Part shown: piece by piece, positions 53,442 through 61,953 of the stretch
How positions within the stretch are numbered: position 1 is the stretch's first letter
Layout: every line of letters begins with the position of its first letter
Source: Roseivirga sp.
GTDB lineage: Bacteria; Bacteroidota; Bacteroidia; Cytophagales; Cyclobacteriaceae
Assembly (NCBI GenBank): GCA_021404565.1
Contig: JAAWWF010000002.1
Location: 434,001-498,000, forward strand
Length of the DNA: 64,000 nt
Direction of reading: 5' to 3'
The notes under the pieces: model-generated
Seen by the model: only the letters and a program-made list of their open reading frames with translations
Databases searched by the model: none
Told to the model about the DNA's origin: nothing
Translations under genes and position numbers: made by a program

Positions 53442-54287
53442 ATGAATCAGTTGACCAATATAGAATCTCAGAACGGAAACCAATTTAAGCGTCCTTTTGA
53501 GGATGTCACAGCAGAAAAATCAGCCAGAATAAAGCAGCTACAACGCGAATTAGAAGAGGCACGCAAGGAACTCGCGGATGCCGAGGCTACCTATCAGTCA
53601 TTCATGTCTAAATCTACCCTGATGAACAGCATTCTCGCAGAAGCTGGTAATGCGGTAGTCATGATGACCTCAGAGGATAAACTCGCGCTAGATGCCGGTC
53701 AGAAAGCAAAATCACTAGGGGAAACATCTGTAAAGGCCATGCTTACTGCCAAGAACACCTATGTAGACTGTCAAAACATGCTGGTTGCCGTACAGAAAGT
53801 AGTTGAGGCTACATTGGAGGCTGCCACAGACATTACGCTTACTGCAGAACTTATTATGAAACGAAAGGCCACCAACCCGTTGATTTCATCACAGCTGGTA
53901 AGCCAGGCTACACAGGCAGCTACTGACGCAAACAAGGCGGTGGGGCTCGCTATTAAGGCACTTACCGCTACCTTCACTGCATATTCTACGGCAAGCCAGG
54001 CAAGTTTTACTTCTGAGATTACAGGAGCTGAGATTCAATACCTTAAAGAACTTGTGATCATGAACCCGGCCAGAAACAAGAAGGCGAGAAAAGAGAAATC
54101 GATAGAGAGGTTGGTAAGAGAGCACTATATAGAATCGCGCCAGGCAGAGAAAGAGGCCCAGAAAGCGGCAGACGAATCGCAGCTGCAGCTGGTTAAATCT
54201 AAGAATGACCTTACCAAAGCGACTGCCACATTGGTTAATGTCAATTCGGCTCTTAAGGCTGCCGAAGCCACTGTGGCTGCGGGTTGA
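53442..54287 (+). CDS. Alanine-rich coiled-coil protein, last gene of the eCIS operon, function unknown
   Basis: A 281-residue all-helical protein, probably a relative of the N-terminal part of the 50650 product. Both have an Ala/Thr-rich helix, a short break and a second Ala-rich helix: here VEATLEAATDITLTAEL, then NPLISSQLVSQATQAATDAN; there ITKLSSDVAGILAIAN, then FGSKIQQSIQEAYEKARVAA. The start (RIKQLQRELEEARKELADAE) and the end (EKEAQKAADESQLQLVKSKN) are coiled coils. Such sequences can be structural, or surface-active like pore-forming two-helix toxins (an alternative reading I cannot test). It follows its neighbour by 23 bases. No terminator is obvious after it. Confidence 0.68.
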   Translation: MNQLTNIESQNGNQFKRPFEDVTAEKSARIKQLQRELEEARKELADAEATYQSFMSKSTLMNSILAEAGNAVVMMTSEDKLALDAGQKAKSLGETSVKAMLTAKNTYVDCQNMLVAVQKVVEATLEAATDITLTAELIMKRKATNPLISSQLVSQATQAATDANKAVGLAIKALTATFTAYSTASQASFTSEITGAEIQYLKELVIMNPARNKKARKEKSIERLVREHYIESRQAEKEAQKAADESQLQLVKSKNDLTKATATLVNVNSALKAAEATVAAG

Positions 54288-55268
54288 TGGATTGTGGCAT
54301 GGGCGGTGTCCATAGGCGTTTTTGAATAATTTGGGGGGCTGAGTAAAAATGGGTGAATTGGCCAATTTGGGACAAGAACTGATTTTTTTACACTGTAGTT
54401 TTAAGACCTATGCGATTCTATACGTCTAGGTGGGCGGGGACACCGAAAATAGAACGAAATACAAGTTGGTTGTCCCGATGGCTATCGGGATGGTACACGA
54501 AGGTCTTGTGAGTAAAAACCAAGCTTGGATTTGGTATTTTCGGTAGGGGTTCCTGCCTGCCAGAGTACCTCAGTACGGCCAGCACGGTTTGGTCCTTTTT
54601 GGCCGCAAAAAGCGACAAATTAGGTTCAAAAAACAGCCTTCAAGCTTAGCAACTAAAAATAACCAATTTAAAAAACATCTAAGTTTGTAACTGCACAGAA
54701 GTACAGATTGATGCGTATAATCCTATTACCTGAATTGATTGACCACGCTAAGGGACACCCTCCCTTTGGGGAAGTGTTTCAATCTCTTACTTTCTTTTCA
54801 GAATATAGGTTAAGAGCAAGATGAAGAGCATGGTTTTTGAAGGTGTTGGTTGAAGGTGTGCCCGGTAATCTTATAAGGTTTCCCCTTGCTTCTGCATCGA
54901 TAAAGCTGTGACTTTCATTGCCGTATCATTCTGATATTTTGAGAACCTCTTTCGAAAAGATTTGAAGGGTTGGGTGTTAGCGAGAAGTTTTCTGGCGAGC
55001 TCAAGTTGGAGTGGGAGGTCCATCATGCATGAGCTGCTCATGGGGTGGCGATATGAGTCCATACGGTGTTTAGGTTTTAATAAGATAAAGCCGGTGAAAG
55101 CATTCAATAGCAGAGAGTTATACTATACTATCTGAACAGAAGTTAAGCATTAGATTTCAGAAATTTAAGCTGTGAATGTACAAAACAAGGGACTGGCTTT
55201 AAGTGTCGGTTTATTGTATTTGAGTGAGGCCTGGCTGTCCTGTTTGCAATACTTATTGCCCTTGAACC
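54288..55268. other. Gene-poor ~1 kb after the eCIS operon, with inverted repeats
   Basis: No convincing gene in about 980 bases. From 54442 to 54544 there is an enclosed inverted repeat: ACCGAAAAT (54442-54450) matches ATTTTCGGT (54536-54544) exactly, and inside it TCCCGAT (54473-54479) and ATCGGGA (54484-54490) form a hairpin around GGCT. CCAAGCTTGG (54519-54528) is a perfect palindrome, and GTAC-CTCA-GTAC follows at 54565-54576. This looks like a small non-autonomous repeat element. A 78-codon minus-strand frame at 54871-55107 has no recognisable family and may be a decayed fragment. The rest (55108-55268) shows nothing I can support. Confidence 0.5.
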
Positions 55269-55295
55269 AAAAAAAGACGACCCTTGCAGGTCGCC
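55269..55295 (-). terminator. Intrinsic terminator of the amidohydrolase operon
   Basis: Read on the minus strand, GGCGACC (55295-55289) pairs with GGTCGTC (55282-55276), with one mismatch in the stem and a six-base loop, followed by a run of seven T (55275-55269). It lies 27 bases beyond the stop codon of the last amidohydrolase gene. Confidence 0.8.
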
Positions 55296-55321
55296 TTTCC
55301 ATATGTTGATTGGTAATATTT

Positions 55322-56656
55322 TTACTTCTTCTTGATATCGATGGCCGGTTTGGTCTTATCCGTACCGGGTGTTCTGTTAAGGAACTCATCATACAATCTG
55401 ATCTGGCGACTGGTCATTGGTACCTTATAGCCATCAATAAACAGGTCAGTGATCTTGGTAGAAGTTTCAAACGGATCACCCGTAGCCACAAAGATGTTGG
55501 CTTTCTTACCTACCTCAATAGAACCGATCTGATCAGAAACTCCTAAGATTTCTGCTGCATTGATCGTAATCGCTTTGAGCGCTTCTTCTCTGCCCATACC
55601 ATAAGCGGCAGCAAATCCTGCATGGTAGGGGAGATTCCTTACGTTCTCAGAGTCCATTGTACGCAGTGCTACTTTTACACCTGCTTCAGCCATGGCGCCA
55701 GGGTTGGCGTATGCTACATCATAGCCGTCAGACTGGCGCGTTGGAATCGCCTGCACAGGGCCTGCAATTACCGAAAGACCAGACTCAGCGATTTTATCAG
55801 CTACTCTCCAGCCTTCAGATACACCTGTCAGTACTACTTTCTCATAGCCTCTGTCCTCAACCCACTCGATGGCACTAAGAATATCTTTAGCCGCGTTGGC
55901 TTCTATAAACAGTGTCAGCTCACCTTTTACCACAGGTACTAAGGCTTGAATTTCAGGGTAAGAACGAACCTCATCAGAGTTTTCGATCTTGGCATAAAGC
56001 TCAGCTTTGTCCCAGGCATCATTTACAGTCTTAAGCGCTTTTTCTTGTCTCTTCTTTCTTTCTTCTGCAGAAAGCCTTCTGAATCTGCGACCACCCGCAG
56101 TAGAAGGGAAATTCATGACGACTCCCTTAGACCCGGCAAACATTTGATCAGGCGTATACCCAAACAGGTTGATGGTTGCTGCAGTACCCGGCAATACGCC
56201 TCCACGAGGCATAGTCCATACAGTGGTAACACCACTTACACGGGTAACGGGAATTGCTACAGAATTAGGGTTCACAGCCGTCAATGCCTGCATTTGAGGT
56301 GTCAATTGGCCGAATTCACGGAAATCATTGGCTTCTGAAATACTACCTATCTCTGCCAGACCCAGGGTGGTACCACTATCGATCATACCCGGGTAAATCT
56401 CTTTGCCCTTGTAGTCGAAAACCTCAGCATCAGCCGGGATGCTCACGTCAGCACCTACGGCTTCGATAATGCCATTATTGATAATGATAGTACCATTCTC
56501 AATCACCCCATTGGTGACCGTATATATTTTGGCATTGGTAAGCGCAAACTTACCACCGCGCGCCTTCATTACCTGATCATCCTCTTGTCCGAAAGACAGG
56601 AGAGGTACCAGTGTTAAAATAAGCAGAGCGGATAAACACGTTTTTAAAACTCTCAT
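55322..56656 (-). CDS. Secreted amidohydrolase-like protein without metal-binding HxH (pseudoenzyme candidate)
   Basis: A 444-residue exported protein of the imidazolonepropionase-like amidohydrolase superfamily. It has a signal peptide (ALLILTLVPLLSFGQED), the composite beta-sandwich start (ALTNAKIYTVTNGVIENGTI) and end (GSIEVGKKANIFVATGDPFE). The first metal motif, HxH in active enzymes, is GTT here (Gly95, Thr97, in YPGMIDSGTTLGL). The later His positions also look lost (LFIEANAAKD; VVLTGVSEGW). It is therefore unlikely to bind the usual binuclear or mononuclear metal centre. It is the last gene of a three-gene operon, five bases after the intact amidohydrolase gene, suggesting that the three products act together. 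Confidence 0.82.
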   Translation of the reverse strand: MRVLKTCLSALLILTLVPLLSFGQEDDQVMKARGGKFALTNAKIYTVTNGVIENGTIIINNGIIEAVGADVSIPADAEVFDYKGKEIYPGMIDSGTTLGLAEIGSISEANDFREFGQLTPQMQALTAVNPNSVAIPVTRVSGVTTVWTMPRGGVLPGTAATINLFGYTPDQMFAGSKGVVMNFPSTAGGRRFRRLSAEERKKRQEKALKTVNDAWDKAELYAKIENSDEVRSYPEIQALVPVVKGELTLFIEANAAKDILSAIEWVEDRGYEKVVLTGVSEGWRVADKIAESGLSVIAGPVQAIPTRQSDGYDVAYANPGAMAEAGVKVALRTMDSENVRNLPYHAGFAAAYGMGREEALKAITINAAEILGVSDQIGSIEVGKKANIFVATGDPFETSTKITDLFIDGYKVPMTSRQIRLYDEFLNRTPGTDKTKPAIDIKKK

Positions 56657-56661
56657 GTCCT

Positions 56662-58029
56662 TTATTTTTTGTTTTGAAACAATGATTCGAAGCTCACAAG
56701 ATTAGCATCTTCCATGCAGCGATCCATGTCGGCCTTGTGGAATAACATCACTTCCTCGATTGATGACTCAGGGTTGATATAGATACGCTGATCTTTCTTG
56801 TCAGTGGCCTTATCAAAGTACTTCACACCATCTACGAAAGTCATTAATGGAATAGCGTAAGTAGAAAGGGGGTGCTTATCGAAAATAGCAATGTCACCAT
56901 CTTTACCTGTTTCGAGAGACCCTACTCTGCTATCAATACCGAGTTGCTTGGCAGGATTCAGTGTGATGAGGGCCAGGGCTTCATTGTCAGTCAGGTCTCC
57001 ATATTTCTGCGTTTTGGCAGCCTCATGGAATAAGTGTCTGATCAGCTCACCTGAATCTGAGTTGATAGAAGTAACTACCCCATTATTTGTCAGAATAGCT
57101 GCATTGTAGGCTGTAGAGTAGTATACCTCCAGTTTGTAGGCCCACCAGTCTGCAAATACCGAGGCACTTGCTCCAAAGGTTGCCAACTCTGGTGCTACTT
57201 TATAAGCCTCATTGGCGTGCTGGAAAGTCAGTTTAGGGATATTGAAATCGCTAAATACTTTCATGAGCATGTAAATTTCATCTGCGCGGTAGGAGTGGCA
57301 GTGTACCAAAACATCGCCATTCATAATGTCTACCAGTGTTTGCATTCTGAGGTCATACTCAGGAGCTACTTTTCTGGCTGACTTGTTGGCATTATAGGCA
57401 TCCCATCTCTTTTTGTAAGCAACAGCTTCCGTAAATGAGTTTCTGAGCATATTCTCAACACCCATACGGCTTTGAGGCTGAATTCCTCTGGAACGGCCAC
57501 CACGCGTTGGATTTTCACCCAATGCAAACTTGATCGTTCTTGGAGCTCCTTCAAACCTCAGGTCATCCGGGTTGGTAGAGCCATAGCGAAGCTTCATGGT
57601 TTCGTTCTGTCCGCCAATTACATTGGCCGAGCCGTGCATAAGGTGAATAGAAGTAACTCCACCGGCCAAAGCACGATAGATTGATACGTCCAGTGGGTTC
57701 ACTACGTCTTCCATGCTCACCTCAGAAGTCACCTGGCTGGTGCCTTCATTAATGGCACTTCCTGCGATGTGAGAGTGTGCATCGATAATACCCGGCATTA
57801 CAAATTTACCGGTTGCGTCTACCTCGGTAACACCTCTTGGCGTTCTGAGGTTTTTTCCAATTCTCTGGATTTTACCATCTCTCACCAATACATCGGTGTT
57901 TTCCTGTGTACCATTGGTGATGGTAATGACTGTGCCGTTTTTGATCAGCACATCGCCCTTCTGTACCTGGCCATAGCTTATGGCACAAAAGGCGAACAAA
58001 AGGGTCATTAAAATATATCTGGTTTTCAT
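56662..58029 (-). CDS. Secreted amidohydrolase (imidazolonepropionase-like), metal site intact
   Basis: A 455-residue exported amidohydrolase with a signal peptide (LMTLLFAFCAISYGQVQ). The metal ligands are visible: HSH at residues 85-87 in MPGIIDAHSHI, a His in DVLVHCHSYRADE, a His in LTFQHANEAYK and the Asp in TSINSDSGELIRH. The end SLETGKDGDIAIFDKHPLST is the usual strand of the small domain. It should hydrolyse a cyclic amide, peptide or related bond outside the cytoplasm; the substrate is unknown. It is the middle gene of the operon, flanked by two relatives whose metal motifs are lost. Confidence 0.88.
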   Translation of the reverse strand: MKTRYILMTLLFAFCAISYGQVQKGDVLIKNGTVITITNGTQENTDVLVRDGKIQRIGKNLRTPRGVTEVDATGKFVMPGIIDAHSHIAGSAINEGTSQVTSEVSMEDVVNPLDVSIYRALAGGVTSIHLMHGSANVIGGQNETMKLRYGSTNPDDLRFEGAPRTIKFALGENPTRGGRSRGIQPQSRMGVENMLRNSFTEAVAYKKRWDAYNANKSARKVAPEYDLRMQTLVDIMNGDVLVHCHSYRADEIYMLMKVFSDFNIPKLTFQHANEAYKVAPELATFGASASVFADWWAYKLEVYYSTAYNAAILTNNGVVTSINSDSGELIRHLFHEAAKTQKYGDLTDNEALALITLNPAKQLGIDSRVGSLETGKDGDIAIFDKHPLSTYAIPLMTFVDGVKYFDKATDKKDQRIYINPESSIEEVMLFHKADMDRCMEDANLVSFESLFQNKK

Positions 58030-58050
58030 ATTGATTTTTTTAAAGCCTGA

Positions 58051-59754
58051 TTACTCGTCTTTTGTAGCGGTTAGTTCAAATGAAACATTGAAAGCAGCCA
58101 CAGAAGCTTCAGCCGTATAGTTTTTTCCTTCTACGCTGCCCTCTACAACAATATCCACAGACTGTCCGCCTGCATCTATTGAAAAGCTGAAGGACAACTC
58201 TCCATCACGATAACTAATGTCATTCATGTCATTATCAGGAGAACCATCATCGCTGGTGAGTACACCTGTATAGGCGCCTTCTTCTCTTTTGATGATCATT
58301 TTGCCTGACTGTTCACCACCGGGAGTGGTAAAGCTGAAAGACCAGGAGCCAACAATAGCATCACCACCGGCACTGGAAGTAGATGCTTCAGGCTCAGCCG
58401 AGGCATCTTTCTCTTTCTTCGCTTTCTTTTCTTTTACTTCATATTCGTACTTGTCTCCATCCACAAACATCATTTTCACCTGTGAATCTTTGGTAAAGTA
58501 AGGAGCTGTAGAAACAATGAGGTTGGCCATTTTACCTGCCTCAACCGTACCGGCTACTTTATCAATGCCCAGCATAGAAGCAGGGTTGGTAGTAAGGGCA
58601 GCCAGGGCAGTGTTTTCGCTTAAACCATTCTCAATCATGGTCATGATATGGCCTTTCACTTTGTTGGCACGGGTACCTTTGGTAGAAAACCCGAAAGCGA
58701 TCCCTGCTTTTTCAAGCTCTGCTGCCTGAGAAACATGCTGCTTGTAGAATTCGGTTCTTCTGGCTTCCAATGATTTGATTTCATCCGACTTGTCTTCGTC
58801 TTTGCTGTCTTTAGGCTCATCTGGCAGATCAAGCCCCAGGAAGATAGGAGTTCCGGTACTCTTCAGTTCGTCAATGACCATCCACGACTGCTCTACTCCG
58901 GCTAACACCAGGTTAAAGCCCAGGTCGTTCTGTAGTCTCATGGCACGTCTCACGTCCAGCATACTGCTTACGTCAAACATTACCGCTTTTTCTTTGGTGA
59001 TTACCGGGAAGAAAGCCTGACTTACTCTGTCAGAGCTTGGTCTTGGCAGCCCTGTAGGGTTGCTGGCATACATATCACTGTGTGACTTATGGTTGACAGC
59101 ATTTCTATACAGGTTTCTCCATTTGGCCATAATACCCAAAATGTTGTTAGGGTAGGCTCCGGGTGCACCGGAAAACTGTGAATAGAGCACCACATCTTTC
59201 GCCATGATCATCTCATCCATATGATCTACATCTGCGAGCAGGATCAGTGACCCTGAACCCGGGAGCATTCGTCCGTATGGTACAGTGTGTGAGATCGCAA
59301 AACCGGATTTCCTCATGCTTTCAATGCCTGAGCTGCTGATGTCGAGCTGGGAGGTAACGCTATTTTCAGGAGTAATGCCCGCGAAGTCGTTAGGAGGATC
59401 GGGGGTGAAAAGGTTATTCGGGCGTGGCATCGCCTTCGGTCTTTTTGCTCCTGTGTTAGACAGACCATCTATGAATCCGGCATATATATACATGCCTTTG
59501 GCATCTATCACCTGGGCATCTGCCGGGATATTGACATTGCTGCCGACAGCCTGTATCAGACCATCTTTGATCACTATCGTGCCTTCTTTCATTTCCTGAC
59601 CAGGTGCCTGTACCACGGTAGCATTGGTAATGGCATAGGTTCGGGTTACTGCTGATTCACCGGTAGGGTCACTTTGAGCCTGTAGACCCAGCGTGGTTAC
59701 CGATAGCAGTAGAAGAAAAACAGAGCGAAATGTTTTCTTAAGGAGTAGTTTCAT
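58051..59754 (-). CDS. Secreted amidohydrolase-like protein without HxH, with extra C-terminal beta domain
   Basis: A 567-residue exported protein, first gene of the operon. The signal peptide ends in TTLGLQAQS. The superfamily frame is present (YAITNATVVQAPGQEMKEGT; TVEAGKMANLIVSTAPYF), but the HxH position reads LSN (Leu98, Asn100, in YAGFIDGLSNTG) and the other ligands are not recognisable (VLAGVEQSW; AFGFSTKGTRANK). After a charged linker (KEKKAKKEKDASAEPEAS), residues ~450-567 form a separate beta-rich domain (GSWSFSFTTPGGEQSGKMII), a pattern seen as a lipocalin-like tail. The neighbouring gene starts 21 bases downstream. A scaffold or substrate-binding partner of the active member is my inference. 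Confidence 0.82.
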   Translation of the reverse strand: MKLLLKKTFRSVFLLLLSVTTLGLQAQSDPTGESAVTRTYAITNATVVQAPGQEMKEGTIVIKDGLIQAVGSNVNIPADAQVIDAKGMYIYAGFIDGLSNTGAKRPKAMPRPNNLFTPDPPNDFAGITPENSVTSQLDISSSGIESMRKSGFAISHTVPYGRMLPGSGSLILLADVDHMDEMIMAKDVVLYSQFSGAPGAYPNNILGIMAKWRNLYRNAVNHKSHSDMYASNPTGLPRPSSDRVSQAFFPVITKEKAVMFDVSSMLDVRRAMRLQNDLGFNLVLAGVEQSWMVIDELKSTGTPIFLGLDLPDEPKDSKDEDKSDEIKSLEARRTEFYKQHVSQAAELEKAGIAFGFSTKGTRANKVKGHIMTMIENGLSENTALAALTTNPASMLGIDKVAGTVEAGKMANLIVSTAPYFTKDSQVKMMFVDGDKYEYEVKEKKAKKEKDASAEPEASTSSAGGDAIVGSWSFSFTTPGGEQSGKMIIKREEGAYTGVLTSDDGSPDNDMNDISYRDGELSFSFSIDAGGQSVDIVVEGSVEGKNYTAEASVAAFNVSFELTATKDE

Positions 59755-59795
59755 TCTAATTGCTTTGGTTTGCGACTTATTTATAATTGGTAATA

Positions 59796-59810
59796 TAGTT
59801 CAAAGAACTA
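59796..59810. promoter_or_regulatory. Inverted repeat between the amidohydrolase operon and the TPR kinase gene
   Basis: TAGTTC (59796-59801), AAA, GAACTA (59805-59810) is an exact inverted repeat 42 bases upstream of the amidohydrolase operon start and about 190 bases before the divergent kinase gene. The 246-base gap holds no gene. A regulator site is possible. Confidence 0.35.
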
Positions 59811-60000
59811 CCCTTTTCAAAGCGAAATATAGGAGTGGTAAGAATCATTTTCAGAGAGGAAGACCAGAGACTTGCTTAAAGAAAATTTACAGTTATGAAT
59901 CGAGAGTCTACACTTACAAAACAAAGTGGTGGCTACAAAGAATTTGCTTCAAAATACTGATTGGCGATGTATTAATTTTTGATATTAATGACAACCGCCC

Positions 60001-61953
60001 ATGCTGCCTCATTCAAACCAGAAGCCTTCCGGCCTTCACAGAATCTCCTTCTTAACCTTTTTTCTATGTGTCACTACCATTCTTCATGGACAGACGGATG
60101 ATGCTAAAGAAGGGATTATTACCGACCTGGATTCACTTTACAGACTTTTATATGAATTCAACTTTACTGAGGAAGAAAAAAACGGACAGGATTTTAAAGA
60201 TTTCCCCGGGGTAGTCAATCAACTGGCTGAGCAGTCAATGGAAATGGACTTTGATCAAGGCTATTTCAAGAGTCAGAATATGCTCTACCTCTATTATAAG
60301 TATGCCGATGAGATGCCAAATGCCTTCGGAGTCATTGACGGGGCTGTGTCTAAGGCAAACAAGGAGGGTAAAATGAAATATGTGGCTCAGTTTACATACC
60401 TGAGGGGTACTCAATTTCACCGATATGATGAGTACGACTCCAGTCTGGTTTATTTTGAGAAGGCTTATGGTATTGCCGAGAGCATCGATAACAGGCAGGT
60501 AATGGCATCGGCCATTAATGCTCTGGCTGCTACCTATGGTAAATTAAGAAAGCCTGAACAGGCCATGACTTATTATAAAAAAGCATTGCCCATAGCGAAG
60601 GCCTCCGGAGACTCTTTGCTCATTGGAATGTTGATCGGAAATATAGGCCTTTCATTTGCAAGGCTTGAGCAAGCCGATAGTGCTCTCTTTTACGGACAGC
60701 AGCAACTTGGTATGGCTGAAAGGAATGGAGAACCAGCCGAAATCAGGCAGGCCTTGAATGTGATGACAATGGCCAGCTATCTGAAAGGTTCTTATCAGGA
60801 TGCCCTGGCATATTCGGACAGGTTGTATAAAATCATTGAACCAACGGAAGACTGGGGGTTTATGATTACTCCCTATTTGTATCGGGCCAAAACCTGGAAA
60901 GCCCTGGGTGATATCACCAGAGCCCTTGAAGATGTAAATCGTAGCATTGAAATAGCTAAAGAAGTAGAGTATATATCGGGTGAAATGAATGCGCTGGAAT
61001 GGCTCATTGCGCTCAACGAAGAGTTAGGGACATATGAAAGTGCCTTTAAGCTATTGGAAAGACTGGCAGCACTGAAAGACGGGGAAAAGGAGAGACAGGC
61101 TACCCAGAAAATTGAAAAAATGGCGCTGCGCTATGAGATTAAGGAAAAAGACAGCAGCCTCAAAAATATGGCTAAAGTACAGGAGGCGACTACGGCCAAG
61201 CTGAAGTTTCGAAATCTCATGATTGCCAGCGTAATCCTGGTTTTTCTGATTATTGTGAGCTTTACAGTCTGGCTATACAAAGGCAAGGTGGAAAAACAGA
61301 AGATGGCAGCCCAGGAATCCCAGAATAAACTACTGCGAAGTCAGCTCAACCCACATTTCCTTTTTAATGCGCTGTCTTCCATTCAGCTTTTTATGATCAA
61401 CAAAGGGCAGGGGCCCCAGGCACTGGAGTATCTTTCTAAGTTTGCAAAGCTGATGAGACGAATCCTGGAAAACAGTCGGGAATCCTTTGTTTCTCTGGAA
61501 GATGAGCTGGCCACTCTTCGCCATTATCTCGACCTTCAGCGAATCCGTTTCGATAACAAATTTGAGTATGAAATTGAGGTAAGCACTGAACATGAAACAG
61601 AGGATATTACCATCCCACCCATGTTTGCTCAACCCTTTATAGAGAACTCTCTGGAACATGGAATTGCCAATTTGGAAAATGGGAGAATCGCCATAAGCTT
61701 CGAAGAAACAAATGGGACTCTGAGCTTCAGAGTCGAAGATAATGGCATAGGCATTACACGATCTGCGAGGATGAAAAAGCGAACCGAGCATCAGTCGTTG
61801 GCTACTACCATTACCCGGGACAGAATAGCTTTACTGAGGAAACAGCTTAAGAGGCGTATTTCATTTAATGTGAGGGATAAGCATGATGAAGCCGAGCAGG
61901 TTGTTGGTACGGAGGTTATATTTGAACTTCCCATAATTTATCGATTCTCATGA
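60001..61953 (+). CDS. TPR-containing LytS-type sensor histidine kinase
   Basis: A 650-residue kinase: a hydrophobic start acting as a signal (ISFLTFFLCVTTILHGQTDD), a periplasmic TPR region (~60-370; ASAINALAATYGKLRKPEQA, then MTYYKKALPIAKASGDSLLI), one membrane helix at ~403-421 (MIASVILVFLIIVSFTVWL), a short coiled coil, and a His_kinase domain with His452 in LRSQLNPHFLFNALSS. The ATPase shows PPMFAQPFIENSLEHGI and VEDNGIGI. The TPR plus LytS layout is typical of Bacteroidota. It overlaps the following response regulator gene by four bases (ATGA), so the pair is coupled. Confidence 0.9.
   Translation: MLPHSNQKPSGLHRISFLTFFLCVTTILHGQTDDAKEGIITDLDSLYRLLYEFNFTEEEKNGQDFKDFPGVVNQLAEQSMEMDFDQGYFKSQNMLYLYYKYADEMPNAFGVIDGAVSKANKEGKMKYVAQFTYLRGTQFHRYDEYDSSLVYFEKAYGIAESIDNRQVMASAINALAATYGKLRKPEQAMTYYKKALPIAKASGDSLLIGMLIGNIGLSFARLEQADSALFYGQQQLGMAERNGEPAEIRQALNVMTMASYLKGSYQDALAYSDRLYKIIEPTEDWGFMITPYLYRAKTWKALGDITRALEDVNRSIEIAKEVEYISGEMNALEWLIALNEELGTYESAFKLLERLAALKDGEKERQATQKIEKMALRYEIKEKDSSLKNMAKVQEATTAKLKFRNLMIASVILVFLIIVSFTVWLYKGKVEKQKMAAQESQNKLLRSQLNPHFLFNALSSIQLFMINKGQGPQALEYLSKFAKLMRRILENSRESFVSLEDELATLRHYLDLQRIRFDNKFEYEIEVSTEHETEDITIPPMFAQPFIENSLEHGIANLENGRIAISFEETNGTLSFRVEDNGIGITRSARMKKRTEHQSLATTITRDRIALLRKQLKRRISFNVRDKHDEAEQVVGTEVIFELPIIYRFS

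Noticed and set aside
32003-54287. Prophage or type VI secretion system
   Set aside because: No capsid, portal, terminase, integrase or lysis gene is present, and the T6SS membrane complex and ClpV are missing. The single AAA+ ATPase and DUF4255/DUF5908 proteins fit an eCIS.
54871-55107. Minus-strand 78-codon frame after the eCIS operon
   Set aside because: No family, no leader and poor composition; at best a decayed fragment.
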